Of a stretch of 15,727 nucleotides of DNA, positions 6,738 through 13,329 are shown piece by piece; the first letter of the stretch is position 1; each line of letters opens with the position of its first letter. Source of the DNA: JAADCS01 sp964473735 (lineage in GTDB: Bacteria > Hydrothermota > Hydrothermia > LBFQ01); contig CAYYQD010000034.1 of assembly GCA_964473735.1 (NCBI GenBank), positions 1 to 15,727 of the forward strand. The letters are read 5' to 3'. The position numbers and the translations under genes are program-made. The notes under the pieces are model-generated. The model searched no databases and had not been told where the DNA came from. It was given only the letters and a program-made list of their open reading frames with translations.

Positions 6738-6754
6738 GGGGGGCTTAGCCCCCC
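6738..6754. terminator. Shared convergent terminator hairpin (DUF1641 / recR)
   Basis: GGGGGGC (6738-6744), loop TTA, GCCCCCC (6748-6754), then CCTTTCTCTT on the plus strand. It lies between convergent genes and can serve both directions. On the minus strand the loop is the recR stop codon, and the 5' arm encodes the C-terminal glycines of RecR. Confidence 0.7.
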
Positions 6755-7350
6755 CCTTTCTCTTCCTCTTCAAAGGGTACCCTATGCTCAAGCGCTTCGG
6801 CGAGAGTGTAGGGGTCAAGGGAGGATACGGAGGCTCCGCGTGGGACCCCGGAAGGCAACCTCGTTATCCTTATTCCCTCAAGCCCTTCAATCAGATAGTG
6901 GGCCGTGACGTGGGCTTTGACTTCGTTGGGTAAGGCGAAAATTATCTCCTCTGCCCTTTCCTCCTTTACCATCTTCTGGAACTCCTCCACGGGTAGGTCC
7001 TCGGGCATCACACCGTCGGTTACGGAGAGGAGGCGGTAAAGTACGAAGTACTTTCCGTGGTACCTACCGCTCTCCTCAACGCGATATACGTCAAAAGGTG
7101 AGAGAACTACCATGATCCTCCGCTCTCTGCTCTCATCCCTACACACCTCACATACCTCTTCATCCGTTATCACCCTGCACCTTCTACATAGCGTTATCCT
7201 GTCAAGTCCTCTTAAAGCCTCAATCAGGTTCTCTCTCTTCTCTCTCTCAAAGACGAGCCTCTCCGCTATCCTCTTAGCCGAAACGGGACCCACCTCCGGA
7301 AGGGAGTCCAGAGCAGCCACTAATCTCCTGAAGGAATCCGGGAGTTTCAC
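6745..7350 (-). CDS. recR: Recombination mediator RecR
   Basis: 201 aa, the usual RecR length. With RecO (and RecF) it loads RecA on gapped single-stranded DNA. Domains in order: helix-hairpin-helix SLPEVGPVSAKRIA (about 16-29), a zinc finger with Cys55, Cys58, Cys67 and Cys70, a Toprim domain (about 79-175) with GRYHGKYFVLYRLLSVTDG, and the C-terminal RITRLPSGVP...LDPYTLAEALEHR block. It starts with GTG at 7350, overlapping the ybaB stop by 4 bases (GTGA), which is the common ybaB-recR arrangement. The last residues (KGGG) and the stop codon lie inside the terminator hairpin. Confidence 0.96.
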   Translation of the reverse strand: MKLPDSFRRLVAALDSLPEVGPVSAKRIAERLVFEREKRENLIEALRGLDRITLCRRCRVITDEEVCEVCRDESRERRIMVVLSPFDVYRVEESGRYHGKYFVLYRLLSVTDGVMPEDLPVEEFQKMVKEERAEEIIFALPNEVKAHVTAHYLIEGLEGIRITRLPSGVPRGASVSSLDPYTLAEALEHRVPFEEEEKGGG

Positions 7351-7661
7351 AGGAATTTTTCAAGCTCCTTCCTGTACTCCGGCGGGAGCTGGGCTAAGAA
7401 CTCCTTGGTTTTCTCCCTCTGGTACTCAACGGCCTTTTCCATAGCCCGATTCACCGCGTTCACTATGGCGTTTTCAACGGACCTGACATCCCCCAAAGCT
7501 TCGGGGTTTATCCTGACCTCCACCAGCTTCATCTCGCCGCTCACAACCACCTTAACGTTGCCGTTGTACCCCGTCTCTTCAAAGCGGGCGTTTTTGAGCT
7601 CCTTCTGGAATTTCTTAGCCTTCTGCTGAAGCTCCCACAGCATCTTCATCTGGCCGAACAT
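7347..7661 (-). CDS. ybaB: YbaB/EbfC nucleoid-associated protein
   Basis: 104 aa, matching the family length. YbaB/EbfC proteins are small dimeric DNA-binding proteins that coat the nucleoid and sit beside recR in most bacteria. The N-terminal MFGQMKMLWELQQKAKKFQKEL helix region, central VVVSGEMKLVEVRINPEAL strands and a C-terminal helix rich in Lys/Glu are all typical. The ATG at 7661 lies 8 bases after a perfect minus-strand TATAAT, so the ybaB-recR mRNA should be leaderless. Confidence 0.95.
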   Translation of the reverse strand: MFGQMKMLWELQQKAKKFQKELKNARFEETGYNGNVKVVVSGEMKLVEVRINPEALGDVRSVENAIVNAVNRAMEKAVEYQREKTKEFLAQLPPEYRKELEKFL

Positions 7662-7669
7662 AAGCGTTA

Positions 7670-7675
7670 ATTATA
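7670..7675 (-). promoter_or_regulatory. -10 element (TATAAT) of the leaderless ybaB-recR operon
   Basis: Minus-strand TATAAT (7675 to 7670) is followed by TAACGCTT (8 bases) and the ATG at 7661. There is no Shine-Dalgarno sequence and no convincing -35. The rest of the 113-base gap to ruvX shows no hairpin with a T-tract, only an ATAAAGG direct repeat on the minus strand. Confidence 0.75.
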
Positions 7676-7774
7676 CGACTGGAAAGGGACGGCACAGAAC
7701 GGGTTTTCACTTCCGGGATATGCGGGGTGGGTATGTCTAAATGACCCTTTATCCACCTTTATTGGGCACAGCAG

Positions 7775-8170
7775 TCAGTAGGGTATCCCTAAGTACTCGG
7801 CGAGTATGATGTAAGCGGCTAAAGCGTCTATCAGGTGCTTGTTCTCCTTGCTTAAACGCTTTCCACTCTCTTTCAGCAGCCGCTCCGCCTCGGCGGAGGT
7901 GTAGTGCTCGTCCCAGAACACGACCTCGCACCCTAAGTTGGCCTTTATCCACCGGGCTAAGGCCTCAACCTCCGGGATGAGCTCTTCCCTCGGAGGCCTC
8001 CCTATGACGACAGTTGAAAAGGGTCTCTCGCGGTATATCTCTCTAAGCCTATCTCTCAGGTCCGTGCGACGACTATCAACCGTCTCTAAGGGGAAGGCGA
8101 AACGCCTCTCCGGGTCGCTTATCGCTAACCCCGTCCTCCTCCTACCGTAGTCTATTGATAGTACTCTCAT
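7775..8170 (-). CDS. ruvX: RuvX/YqgF putative Holliday junction resolvase
   Basis: 131 aa, RNase H-fold. YqgF/RuvX proteins are thought to resolve branched DNA and/or to process 16S rRNA 5' ends. Motifs: IDYGRRRTGLAISD at about 6-19 with Asp7, VVIGRP at 54-59, DEHYTSAEA at 87-95 with Glu88, and IDALAAYIIL at 114-123 with Asp115, giving the acidic catalytic set. The ATG at 8170 overlaps the pterin enzyme stop by 4 bases, so it is translated from the PTPS-ruvX mRNA. The length is slightly short but complete. Confidence 0.93.
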   Translation of the reverse strand: MRVLSIDYGRRRTGLAISDPERRFAFPLETVDSRRTDLRDRLREIYRERPFSTVVIGRPPREELIPEVEALARWIKANLGCEVVFWDEHYTSAEAERLLKESGKRLSKENKHLIDALAAYIILAEYLGIPY

Positions 8171-8511
8171 CTCTCGTAGTAAGAGGCGGCGAACCTCCCC
8201 GTCTCCCAGACCCAGACCTCCCTGACCTGCGGGAACCTCTCCTTTACCCTTTCGTATATCCAGCGCGCCAGCCTCTCCGTAGTTGAGTTCTCTCCGATTA
8301 CTTCGTTCAGATTTCGGTGCTCCGGTAAGATACTCTTCAGGTAGGAGTTAAGCTCAAGGAAATCCACCACGTACCCCTCTTCTCCGATGTCCCCTTCAAG
8401 TATCACCTCCACCCTGTAGTTATGCCCGTGTAGGGGTTCGGGCTTACCGCGGTAATTCTTCAGAAAGTGCGCAGCAGAGAACTCCCGTACTACCTTCACG
8501 CGATAGGGCAT
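8167..8511 (-). CDS. 6-pyruvoyltetrahydropterin synthase family enzyme, PTPS-III type
   Basis: 114 aa, T-fold. The zinc histidines are visible in FSAAHF (His15) and LHGHNY (His28, His30). HRNLNEV supplies the conserved catalytic His, and VWVWET the pterin-anchoring Glu. The active-site Cys of QueD, which would lie 4-5 residues before HGH, is missing: the sequence reads KPEPLHGH, and the whole protein has no Cys. A PExxHGH motif is the described hallmark of PTPS-III, which makes 6-hydroxymethyl-dihydropterin and replaces FolB in folate synthesis; QueD of the queuosine pathway keeps CxxxHGH. A folate role is therefore more likely than queuosine, although queG lies 2 kb away. It heads a two-gene unit with ruvX from a leaderless promoter. 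Confidence 0.88.
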   Translation of the reverse strand: MPYRVKVVREFSAAHFLKNYRGKPEPLHGHNYRVEVILEGDIGEEGYVVDFLELNSYLKSILPEHRNLNEVIGENSTTERLARWIYERVKERFPQVREVWVWETGRFAASYYER

Positions 8512-8517
8512 CCTTGA

Positions 8518-8523
8518 ATTCTA
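8518..8523 (-). promoter_or_regulatory. -10 element (TAGAAT) of the leaderless PTPS-ruvX operon
   Basis: Minus-strand TAGAAT (8523 to 8518) is followed by six bases (TCAAGG) and the ATG at 8511. The AAGG abuts the ATG directly, too close to act as a Shine-Dalgarno sequence. Confidence 0.6.
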
Positions 8524-8573
8524 TCACCGTACCGCCTCCCGTCGCCCCCTTTCCGTAGGGGGGCTTTCTACGG

Positions 8574-8579
8574 TACAAT
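8574..8579 (+). promoter_or_regulatory. -10 element (TACAAT) of the leaderless M32 peptidase gene
   Basis: TACAAT ends 8 bases before ATG 8588, favouring that ATG over the in-frame GTG at 8582. Just upstream, CCGTAG (8553-8558) and CTACGG (8568-8573) form a perfect inverted repeat that could be an operator. Confidence 0.62.
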
Positions 8580-8587
8580 AGGTGCTT

Positions 8588-10087
8588 ATGGATCCCAGAA
8601 AGGCTTACGATGAGCTCATCCAGAAGGTCCGGAACCTGCACTACATAACCTCCGTCAGGAGCCTGATGGTGTGGGACCAGAGGACGTACATGCCGAAGAA
8701 GGCGGCGAAGTTCAGGGGGAGGCAGTACGCTGCCATCGCCGAGTACGCCCACAGCGTCATAACCTCCAGGGAGTTCGTATCCCTCCTTGAGGAGGCGGAG
8801 AGAGGGGACTTTCCACCCGGGAGCAGGGAGGCGATGAACCTGTACTGGTTGAGGCGCACCTACGACCGTACCGTCAAGGTCCCCGTTGCCCTCAGGCTTG
8901 ACCTTATAAGGAAGACCACGGAGACGGAGGTGGTCTGGCGGGAAGCCAAAGAGAAGGACGACCCCTCCCTCGTCCTCCCCGGCCTCGGGGAGATAATCCG
9001 GTTGAAGAGGGAGATGGCCGAGTATCTGGGATACGAAACGGAGCCTTACGACGCCCTACTTGACGACTACGAGCCCGGCCTACGGGCGAAGAGGGTGGAG
9101 GAGGTGTTCTCCTACATCAGGAGCAGGACCGTGGACCTTCTCCGAAAGGTGATGGACGCGAGGGAGTCGGGGAAGGTGCCGAAGCGGATAGAGGGCAGGT
9201 TTCCCGTGATAGACCAGAGGAGGTTCCACATCTTTATGCTGCGGAAGATAGGGTACGACCTTGAAGCCGGGAGGTTGGACGAGACGACCCACCCCTTCGC
9301 CGTCCGTATAACACCCGGGGACGTACGCATAACGACCCGATACAAGGAGGACGACGTTTTAGACGGCATTTTCTCCACCCTCCACGAGATGGGACACGCC
9401 TTCTACAACATGGGATTACCCGAGGAGTGGTTCGGGGAGCCCGTGGGCAACGCCCCCTCCCTCGCCGTTCATGAGTCCCAATCCCGATTCTGGGAGAACG
9501 TGGTGGGAAGGAGCAGGGAGTTCTGGATGGGGTTTTACCCCTTCCTTCAGGCCTTCTTACCCACCCTGTACGATTACAGTCTTGAGGACTTCCTGTTCGC
9601 TGCCAACGATATGAAACCGTCTTTCATACGGATAGAGGCCGACGAGCTCACCTACAACCTGCACATAATCCTGCGCTTTGAGATAGAGAGAGACCTCATA
9701 AACGGAAAGATAGAAGTTAAGGACCTGCCGGATGCGTGGAACTCCAGGTTCAAGGAGATGTTCGGGATAGAACCACCCACCCACAGGGAAGGGTTCCTGC
9801 AAGATATTCACTGGTACTCCGGAAGCTTCGGATACTTTCCAACCTACACCTTCGGGAACGTCATAGCCGCCCAGATAAGGGCGAGGATAATGGAGGATAT
9901 GGACCTGCCCTCCGCCGTTTACGATTGGGACTTTGCGAGCATACTCACCTGGTTGAGGGAGAAGATACACTCACACGGAGCCCTGTACCTTCCCGAAGAC
10001 TTGGTCAAAAAGGCAACGGGCGAAGATCCCAACCCTATGTACCTGATGGAGTACCTGCAGGAGAAGGTGGACCTCTTCTACTCCTGA
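8588..10087 (+). CDS. Thermostable carboxypeptidase 1, M32 family (Taq carboxypeptidase)
   Basis: 499 aa, the usual M32 length of about 500. Zinc metallocarboxypeptidase that removes C-terminal residues of broad type in the cytoplasm; best known from Thermus and Pyrococcus. LHEMGHAFY (HEMGH at 266-270) is the HEXXH zinc site and HESQSRFWEN (295-304) supplies the third ligand Glu and family-specific residues. EPYDALLDDYEPG (152-164), THPF (234-237) and VRITTRY (246-252) are further M32 blocks. The ATG at 8588 is chosen over GTG 8582 because of the 8-base spacing to TACAAT. It is monocistronic; the tRNA-Gln downstream has its own promoter. Confidence 0.95.
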   Translation: MDPRKAYDELIQKVRNLHYITSVRSLMVWDQRTYMPKKAAKFRGRQYAAIAEYAHSVITSREFVSLLEEAERGDFPPGSREAMNLYWLRRTYDRTVKVPVALRLDLIRKTTETEVVWREAKEKDDPSLVLPGLGEIIRLKREMAEYLGYETEPYDALLDDYEPGLRAKRVEEVFSYIRSRTVDLLRKVMDARESGKVPKRIEGRFPVIDQRRFHIFMLRKIGYDLEAGRLDETTHPFAVRITPGDVRITTRYKEDDVLDGIFSTLHEMGHAFYNMGLPEEWFGEPVGNAPSLAVHESQSRFWENVVGRSREFWMGFYPFLQAFLPTLYDYSLEDFLFAANDMKPSFIRIEADELTYNLHIILRFEIERDLINGKIEVKDLPDAWNSRFKEMFGIEPPTHREGFLQDIHWYSGSFGYFPTYTFGNVIAAQIRARIMEDMDLPSAVYDWDFASILTWLREKIHSHGALYLPEDLVKKATGEDPNPMYLMEYLQEKVDLFYS

Positions 10088-10114
10088 CCTCCACACCCGA
10101 CCGGCCTTCGTCTA

Positions 10115-10120
10115 TATAAT
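10115..10120 (+). promoter_or_regulatory. -10 element (TATAAT) of the tRNA-Gln gene
   Basis: TATAAT in a TATATAATATA context ends 11 bases before the first tRNA base, giving a 5' leader of only about five nucleotides for RNase P to remove. Confidence 0.7.
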
Positions 10121-10131
10121 ATACACCTCAC

Positions 10132-10203
10132 TGCGGGGTGGTGTAATCGGTAACACGCCTGACTCTGGATCAGGTGATCGGGGTTCGAGTCCCTGCCCCG
10201 CAG
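10132..10203 (+). tRNA. tRNA-Gln (anticodon CTG)
   Basis: 72 nt, complete cloverleaf by hand folding. Acceptor TGCGGGG/CCCCGCA (10132-10138 with 10196-10202) with discriminator G at 10203; D arm GTGT/ACAC; anticodon stem CCTGA/TCAGG with loop CTCTGGA, so the anticodon is CTG and reads CAG; T arm CGGGG/CCCTG with loop TTCGAGT. The CCA end is not encoded. Eight Ts follow immediately. Confidence 0.95.
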
Positions 10204-10211
10204 TTTTTTTT
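10204..10211 (+). terminator. T8 tract directly after tRNA-Gln
   Basis: Eight consecutive Ts follow the discriminator base. The G/C-rich tRNA arms just upstream could act as the terminator stem, so termination probably occurs a few bases past the mature 3' end. Confidence 0.5.
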
Positions 10212-10529
10212 GTAGGTGCGGTTGGGACTGTAGTATCACCCGGAATACGCTTTCGTCTTTCGGCCGGCGATAATAAGCGATGTGTTCCTTCCAAGAAGAG
10301 GCCCCGTTTAACTTACCGTTGTAATAGGAATCATCCGGTTGGTAAAGGGACGGAGTGTGGGAGGTACGGAGACGGCCGAACCTGTACGGATATGGTACCG
10401 CTTTCTTGAGTTTTGTACCCAGAGTGATACCTCCACCGCCCTCTTACCCTTCAGCTCTGGACGCGTCCGGAGTGCAAAAATCTCTGCGACCTTCGGATAT
10501 GCCTTCAATTGGGAATTAACGCCTGTCCG
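10212..10529 (+). other. Non-coding gap between tRNA-Gln and queG
   Basis: About 320 bases without a recognisable gene. It has no tRNA, tmRNA or RNase P core motif that I can find, and no long repeat. A 66-codon open frame on the minus strand (10508 to 10308, TTG start) has about 40 residues of plausible composition (AEIFALRTRPELKGK, VEVSLWVQNSRKR) but no family match that I know and no promoter or ribosome site. It may be a decayed gene end or chance. The right end carries the queG promoter. Confidence 0.4.
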
Positions 10530-10535
10530 TAGAAT
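10530..10535 (+). promoter_or_regulatory. -10 element (TAGAAT) of the leaderless queG gene
   Basis: TAGAAT ends six bases before the TTG start at 10542. There is no Shine-Dalgarno sequence. A TTGGGA at 10509-10514 is a weak -35 candidate with a short 15-base spacer. Confidence 0.55.
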
Positions 10536-10541
10536 CGTATC

Positions 10542-11474
10542 TTGAGTTTGGAAGAGCGTATAAAGTACTTCCTTAAGGACCTCGGTTTTGATGCCGTGGG
10601 AATAGCCTCCCTGACGGACTTCCCCCCCTCCCCTGTGAAGGAAAAGTTCCTGCGGTGGATAAGGGAGGGTAGGTTCGCCGGTATGGAGTGGATGAGGACC
10701 TCCACCGAAGTCAGGCTGGAACCGGAACGGCTACTCCCCGGTGTGGCCTCGGCCATCGTGGTGGCCATGACTTACGGGAGGAGGAGGGTCAATCCCCGCT
10801 TAAAGGTTAGCAGGTACGCCACGAGGAGGGACTACCACAGGGTATTCAGGAAGCTTTTAAGGAAGTTCGTAAGGTGGGCTAAAGGGAACTTTGGGGGTAG
10901 ATACTTCCCCTTTTCGGACTCCGCCCCCGTACTGGAGCGGGAATTGGCCGTCCTCTCCGGTCTGGGATGGATCGGTAAAAGTTCCATGCTGATAAGCCCC
11001 ACTCTGGGCCCCAACGTTCTATTGGGTGGAGTGCTGACGGACCTCCTCTTAGTGCCGGACGACCCCTTTCCCTACGACTGGTGTGGGAGATGTGACCTCT
11101 GCGTTCGCTCCTGCCCTACGGGGGCCATCCTTGAAGACAGGACCGTGGATGCCAACAGGTGCGTATCCTACTGGACGATAGAGTACAGGGGAGAGAGGTT
11201 TCCGGAGGGAGTGGAGACCCACGGGTGGATATTCGGATGCGACGTCTGTACGGACGTCTGCCCGTGGAGTAATAGGACGCCGGAGATGGCCAACCCCTAC
11301 CTCAGGGCGAAGGAGGACAGGTTCGCAGGTTTAGAGGCGGAGGACTTCCTGAGGATGGGGGAGGAGGAGTTCAGAGAGCGGTTCGCCGGAACCCCCATAA
11401 TGAGGGCCGGGCCGAAGGGTATGAGAAGGAACGTTCTCGCCGCTCTGAAAGGAGCCGGGAGATCCTCCGGGTAG
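10542..11474 (+). CDS. queG: Epoxyqueuosine reductase QueG
   Basis: 310 aa. Catalyses the last step of queuosine synthesis, reduction of epoxyqueuosine in GUN-anticodon tRNAs (Tyr, His, Asn, Asp), using a cobalamin cofactor and two [4Fe-4S] clusters. SRYATRRDYHR (90-100) and SDSAPVLERELA (125-136, with the conserved Asp126) mark the cobalamin/active-site domain. The ferredoxin-like part has Cys181, 184, 187 and 191 in CGRCDLCVRSCPTG, Cys207 followed by SYWTIE, and Cys233, 236 and 240 in CDVCTDVCPW, so all eight cluster ligands are present. The start is a TTG at 10542, supported by TAGAAT six bases upstream. The HEAT-repeat C-terminal extension of some QueG proteins is absent. The neighbouring tRNA-Gln is not a queuosine substrate. 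Confidence 0.94.
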   Translation: MSLEERIKYFLKDLGFDAVGIASLTDFPPSPVKEKFLRWIREGRFAGMEWMRTSTEVRLEPERLLPGVASAIVVAMTYGRRRVNPRLKVSRYATRRDYHRVFRKLLRKFVRWAKGNFGGRYFPFSDSAPVLERELAVLSGLGWIGKSSMLISPTLGPNVLLGGVLTDLLLVPDDPFPYDWCGRCDLCVRSCPTGAILEDRTVDANRCVSYWTIEYRGERFPEGVETHGWIFGCDVCTDVCPWSNRTPEMANPYLRAKEDRFAGLEAEDFLRMGEEEFRERFAGTPIMRAGPKGMRRNVLAALKGAGRSSG

Positions 11475-11492
11475 CAGCCTCCGTTTAAGCCT

Positions 11493-11498
11493 TAAAAT
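11493..11498 (+). promoter_or_regulatory. -10 element (TAAAAT) of the leaderless S13 peptidase/DUF3108 operon
   Basis: TAAAAT ends exactly 8 bases before the GTG at 11507. The gap after queG is only 32 bases, and no Shine-Dalgarno sequence is present. An in-frame stop at 11486-11488 rules out a longer N-terminus. Confidence 0.68.
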
Positions 11499-11506
11499 AC
11501 TACCCT

Positions 11507-12673
11507 GTGCTGGTGCTACTTTCCTACTACTCGGAGGTATGGCTCCGGGAGGGGACATGCGAGCCCGTTAGGCTCCGCAATGAGAACGAGTACGTCGTCC
11601 CCGCCTCCACCCTCAAGTCCATGTGGGCGGTTATACTCCTCAACACCTTAGGGCCAAACTACAGGATACCGACGTACGTGGCCGTAAAGGGGAACGCCCT
11701 CGTTCTGCGCTTCACCGGGGACTTCACCCTATCCTTCCGCAAGCTGGACTCCGTAGTTTCCGAAAAGGTTCAGGGTATGAGGGGTAGAACGGTCTATTTA
11801 CTCATCTCCTTTCCACACTGGGGGGACAGGTACGGCTACGGATGGGCGTGGGACGACATAAAGTTCCGGAGGGTCTCCCCCATAACCCCCGTCTCCATAA
11901 ACTGGGGCGTAGTGAAACCCGACACCGCCCTCGGAATAGCGCTGGACACCACTCTTGCTCCCGACTCCGTCTTCATAGGAGATACCCTCGTCCTCATACC
12001 CCGGAAGAAGTACAGGTACGCCGATCCCCTGACCTTCGTTGAGTACGTCGTCAGAAGAGCCGTAGTTAAGGCGGGTAAGCGGGTCAAAGTAGAGGTTAGA
12101 GAGAGCGACAGATTCACCCTAACCGGTTTCAAGGAGGTGGATACCCTTTACAGCCCGCCTCTCGTGGCCCTTCTCCGTCCTACCCTCGCCTACAGTATAA
12201 ACTTCGCCATGGACATGCTGGTAGCCCATTACTCCGGAGGTATAACCAGAGCCGGGAGGTACTTCCGGGACTTCATGGGAAAGCTGGGAATGGACACCAC
12301 GGCCTACGTGTTTGACGGCTCCGGACTGTCCCGCTATAACCTGATAAGGGCACTGGATGCCGTCTATCTGGTATGTGCCGGGACCAGAGGAATAGACAGT
12401 CTGGTGAAAGGGGTGCTACCTTCCCCCGGGAACGGCACCCTACGGAGGAGGCTCTTAACCTTCAGGGACATGGTACATGCTAAAACCGGGACCCTATTCG
12501 GAGTCTCCGCCCTCTTAGGATTTTACTCCGGGTGCGACGCCCGCTACGTCTTCGGCATATACGTCCAGAACTCCCCCATAACCCGGTACTCACGAGATTT
12601 CATAGACTCCTTAGTGGTGTGGAGTAGCGGCGGTAGGAGATGCCTGACAGTTAAGGAGGAGAGTAAGAGATGA
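11507..12673 (+). CDS. S13 family D-Ala-D-Ala carboxypeptidase (PBP4/DacB-like)
   Basis: 388 aa. S13 enzymes trim or cleave peptidoglycan cross-links in the periplasm. All three penicillin-binding motifs are visible: PASTLK with Ser34 and Lys37 (SxxK), YSINFAMDML with Ser230-Ile-Asn232 (SxN), and HAKTGTL with Lys326-Thr-Gly (KTG). The S13-specific FDGSGLSRYN lies at 269-278. The region between SxxK and SxN (about 190 residues) is typical of the inserted domains. The N-terminus is unusual: only about ten residues, MLVLLSYYSE, precede the conserved domain, so there is no ordinary Sec signal peptide, and an upstream in-frame stop prevents extension. It is coupled to DUF3108 by a 4-base overlap (ATGA). 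Start codon GTG. Confidence 0.9.
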   Translation: MLVLLSYYSEVWLREGTCEPVRLRNENEYVVPASTLKSMWAVILLNTLGPNYRIPTYVAVKGNALVLRFTGDFTLSFRKLDSVVSEKVQGMRGRTVYLLISFPHWGDRYGYGWAWDDIKFRRVSPITPVSINWGVVKPDTALGIALDTTLAPDSVFIGDTLVLIPRKKYRYADPLTFVEYVVRRAVVKAGKRVKVEVRESDRFTLTGFKEVDTLYSPPLVALLRPTLAYSINFAMDMLVAHYSGGITRAGRYFRDFMGKLGMDTTAYVFDGSGLSRYNLIRALDAVYLVCAGTRGIDSLVKGVLPSPGNGTLRRRLLTFRDMVHAKTGTLFGVSALLGFYSGCDARYVFGIYVQNSPITRYSRDFIDSLVVWSSGGRRCLTVKEESKR

Positions 12674-13329
12674 TGGGCGCATTTCTGTTTCTATCGCATC
12701 CGGAGACCCTGGTGTTTGAAGCCAGGTTCGGTCCCTTCAAGGCGGGTAAGCTGTACCTGATGAGCTCCGGTCCTACGACGTGGAAGGGGAGGCCCGCCTA
12801 CCGGTTCAAGCTCATAGCCGACGGTGGCGTTCCCTTCTACCGCATAAAGGACACGATGTTGAGCATAACGGACACCAACCTCAGACCTCTCCTTTACAAG
12901 AAGGTGCAGCACGAGGGCAAGTATCACTACTGGGGGTGGATCGCCTACGACCATCACAACGGTTCCGCACTTTACAGTGAGGGAAAGAGGTTGAAGATAC
13001 CGGTGGGCAGCCTTGACCCGTTGAGTCTGGTGTACGTAGCACGGACCCTGAACTTTGACCGCAGGAGGGAGTACGCCTTCCCTTATCACGTGGATTACGT
13101 AACGGAGACGGTGCGGATCAGACTGGTGGGCAGGGAGAAGGTTAAAACCCCCTCAGGTACGTACGACTGCTGGGTCGTAAAACCGATAATGAAGTCGGGG
13201 AAGAACGTCTTCGGGGGTAAGGGGGGTATGAGAATATGGATAGACCGTAAGAGTCGCGTACCCGTAAAGGTTGAGGCCAAGATGATCTTCGGTAAGGCCG
13301 TAGGGGTACTCGTCAGGAAGCGTCCTTAG
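12670..13329 (+). CDS. DUF3108 envelope protein
   Basis: 219 aa. The sequence fits DUF3108, a beta-rich periplasmic family of unknown biochemistry: PETLVFEARFGPFKAGKLYL near the start, DTMLSITDTNLRPLLYKK in the middle, then LDPLSLVYVARTL, GTYDCWVVKP and MRIWIDRKSRVPVKVEAKM at the end. The N-terminus MMGAFLFLSH is a very short hydrophobic lead with no positive charge. ATG 12670 overlaps the S13 stop (ATGA), and AAGGAGGA lies at 12653-12660; a second ATG at 12673 is possible. Its 3' end overlaps the convergent prfA gene by 17 bases. Pairing with a peptidoglycan peptidase suggests a cell-wall or outer-membrane job (inference). Confidence 0.83.
   Translation: MMGAFLFLSHPETLVFEARFGPFKAGKLYLMSSGPTTWKGRPAYRFKLIADGGVPFYRIKDTMLSITDTNLRPLLYKKVQHEGKYHYWGWIAYDHHNGSALYSEGKRLKIPVGSLDPLSLVYVARTLNFDRRREYAFPYHVDYVTETVRIRLVGREKVKTPSGTYDCWVVKPIMKSGKNVFGGKGGMRIWIDRKSRVPVKVEAKMIFGKAVGVLVRKRP

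Noticed and set aside
9557..9970. 137-codon minus-strand open frame inside the M32 gene
   Set aside because: Antisense shadow of a conserved metallopeptidase with no independent signals.
10308..10508. Minus-strand open frame of 66 codons after the tRNA
   Set aside because: No promoter, Shine-Dalgarno sequence or recognisable family; only the first 40 residues look protein-like. Kept as an observation, not a gene call.
10339..10545. Plus-strand open frame of 68 codons before queG
   Set aside because: Composition is not protein-like, there is no start context, and it runs over the queG promoter and start.
10132..11474. Functional link between tRNA-Gln and the neighbouring queG
   Set aside because: Queuosine is placed in GUN anticodons (Tyr, His, Asn, Asp); tRNA-Gln(CTG) is not a substrate, and the genes have separate promoters.
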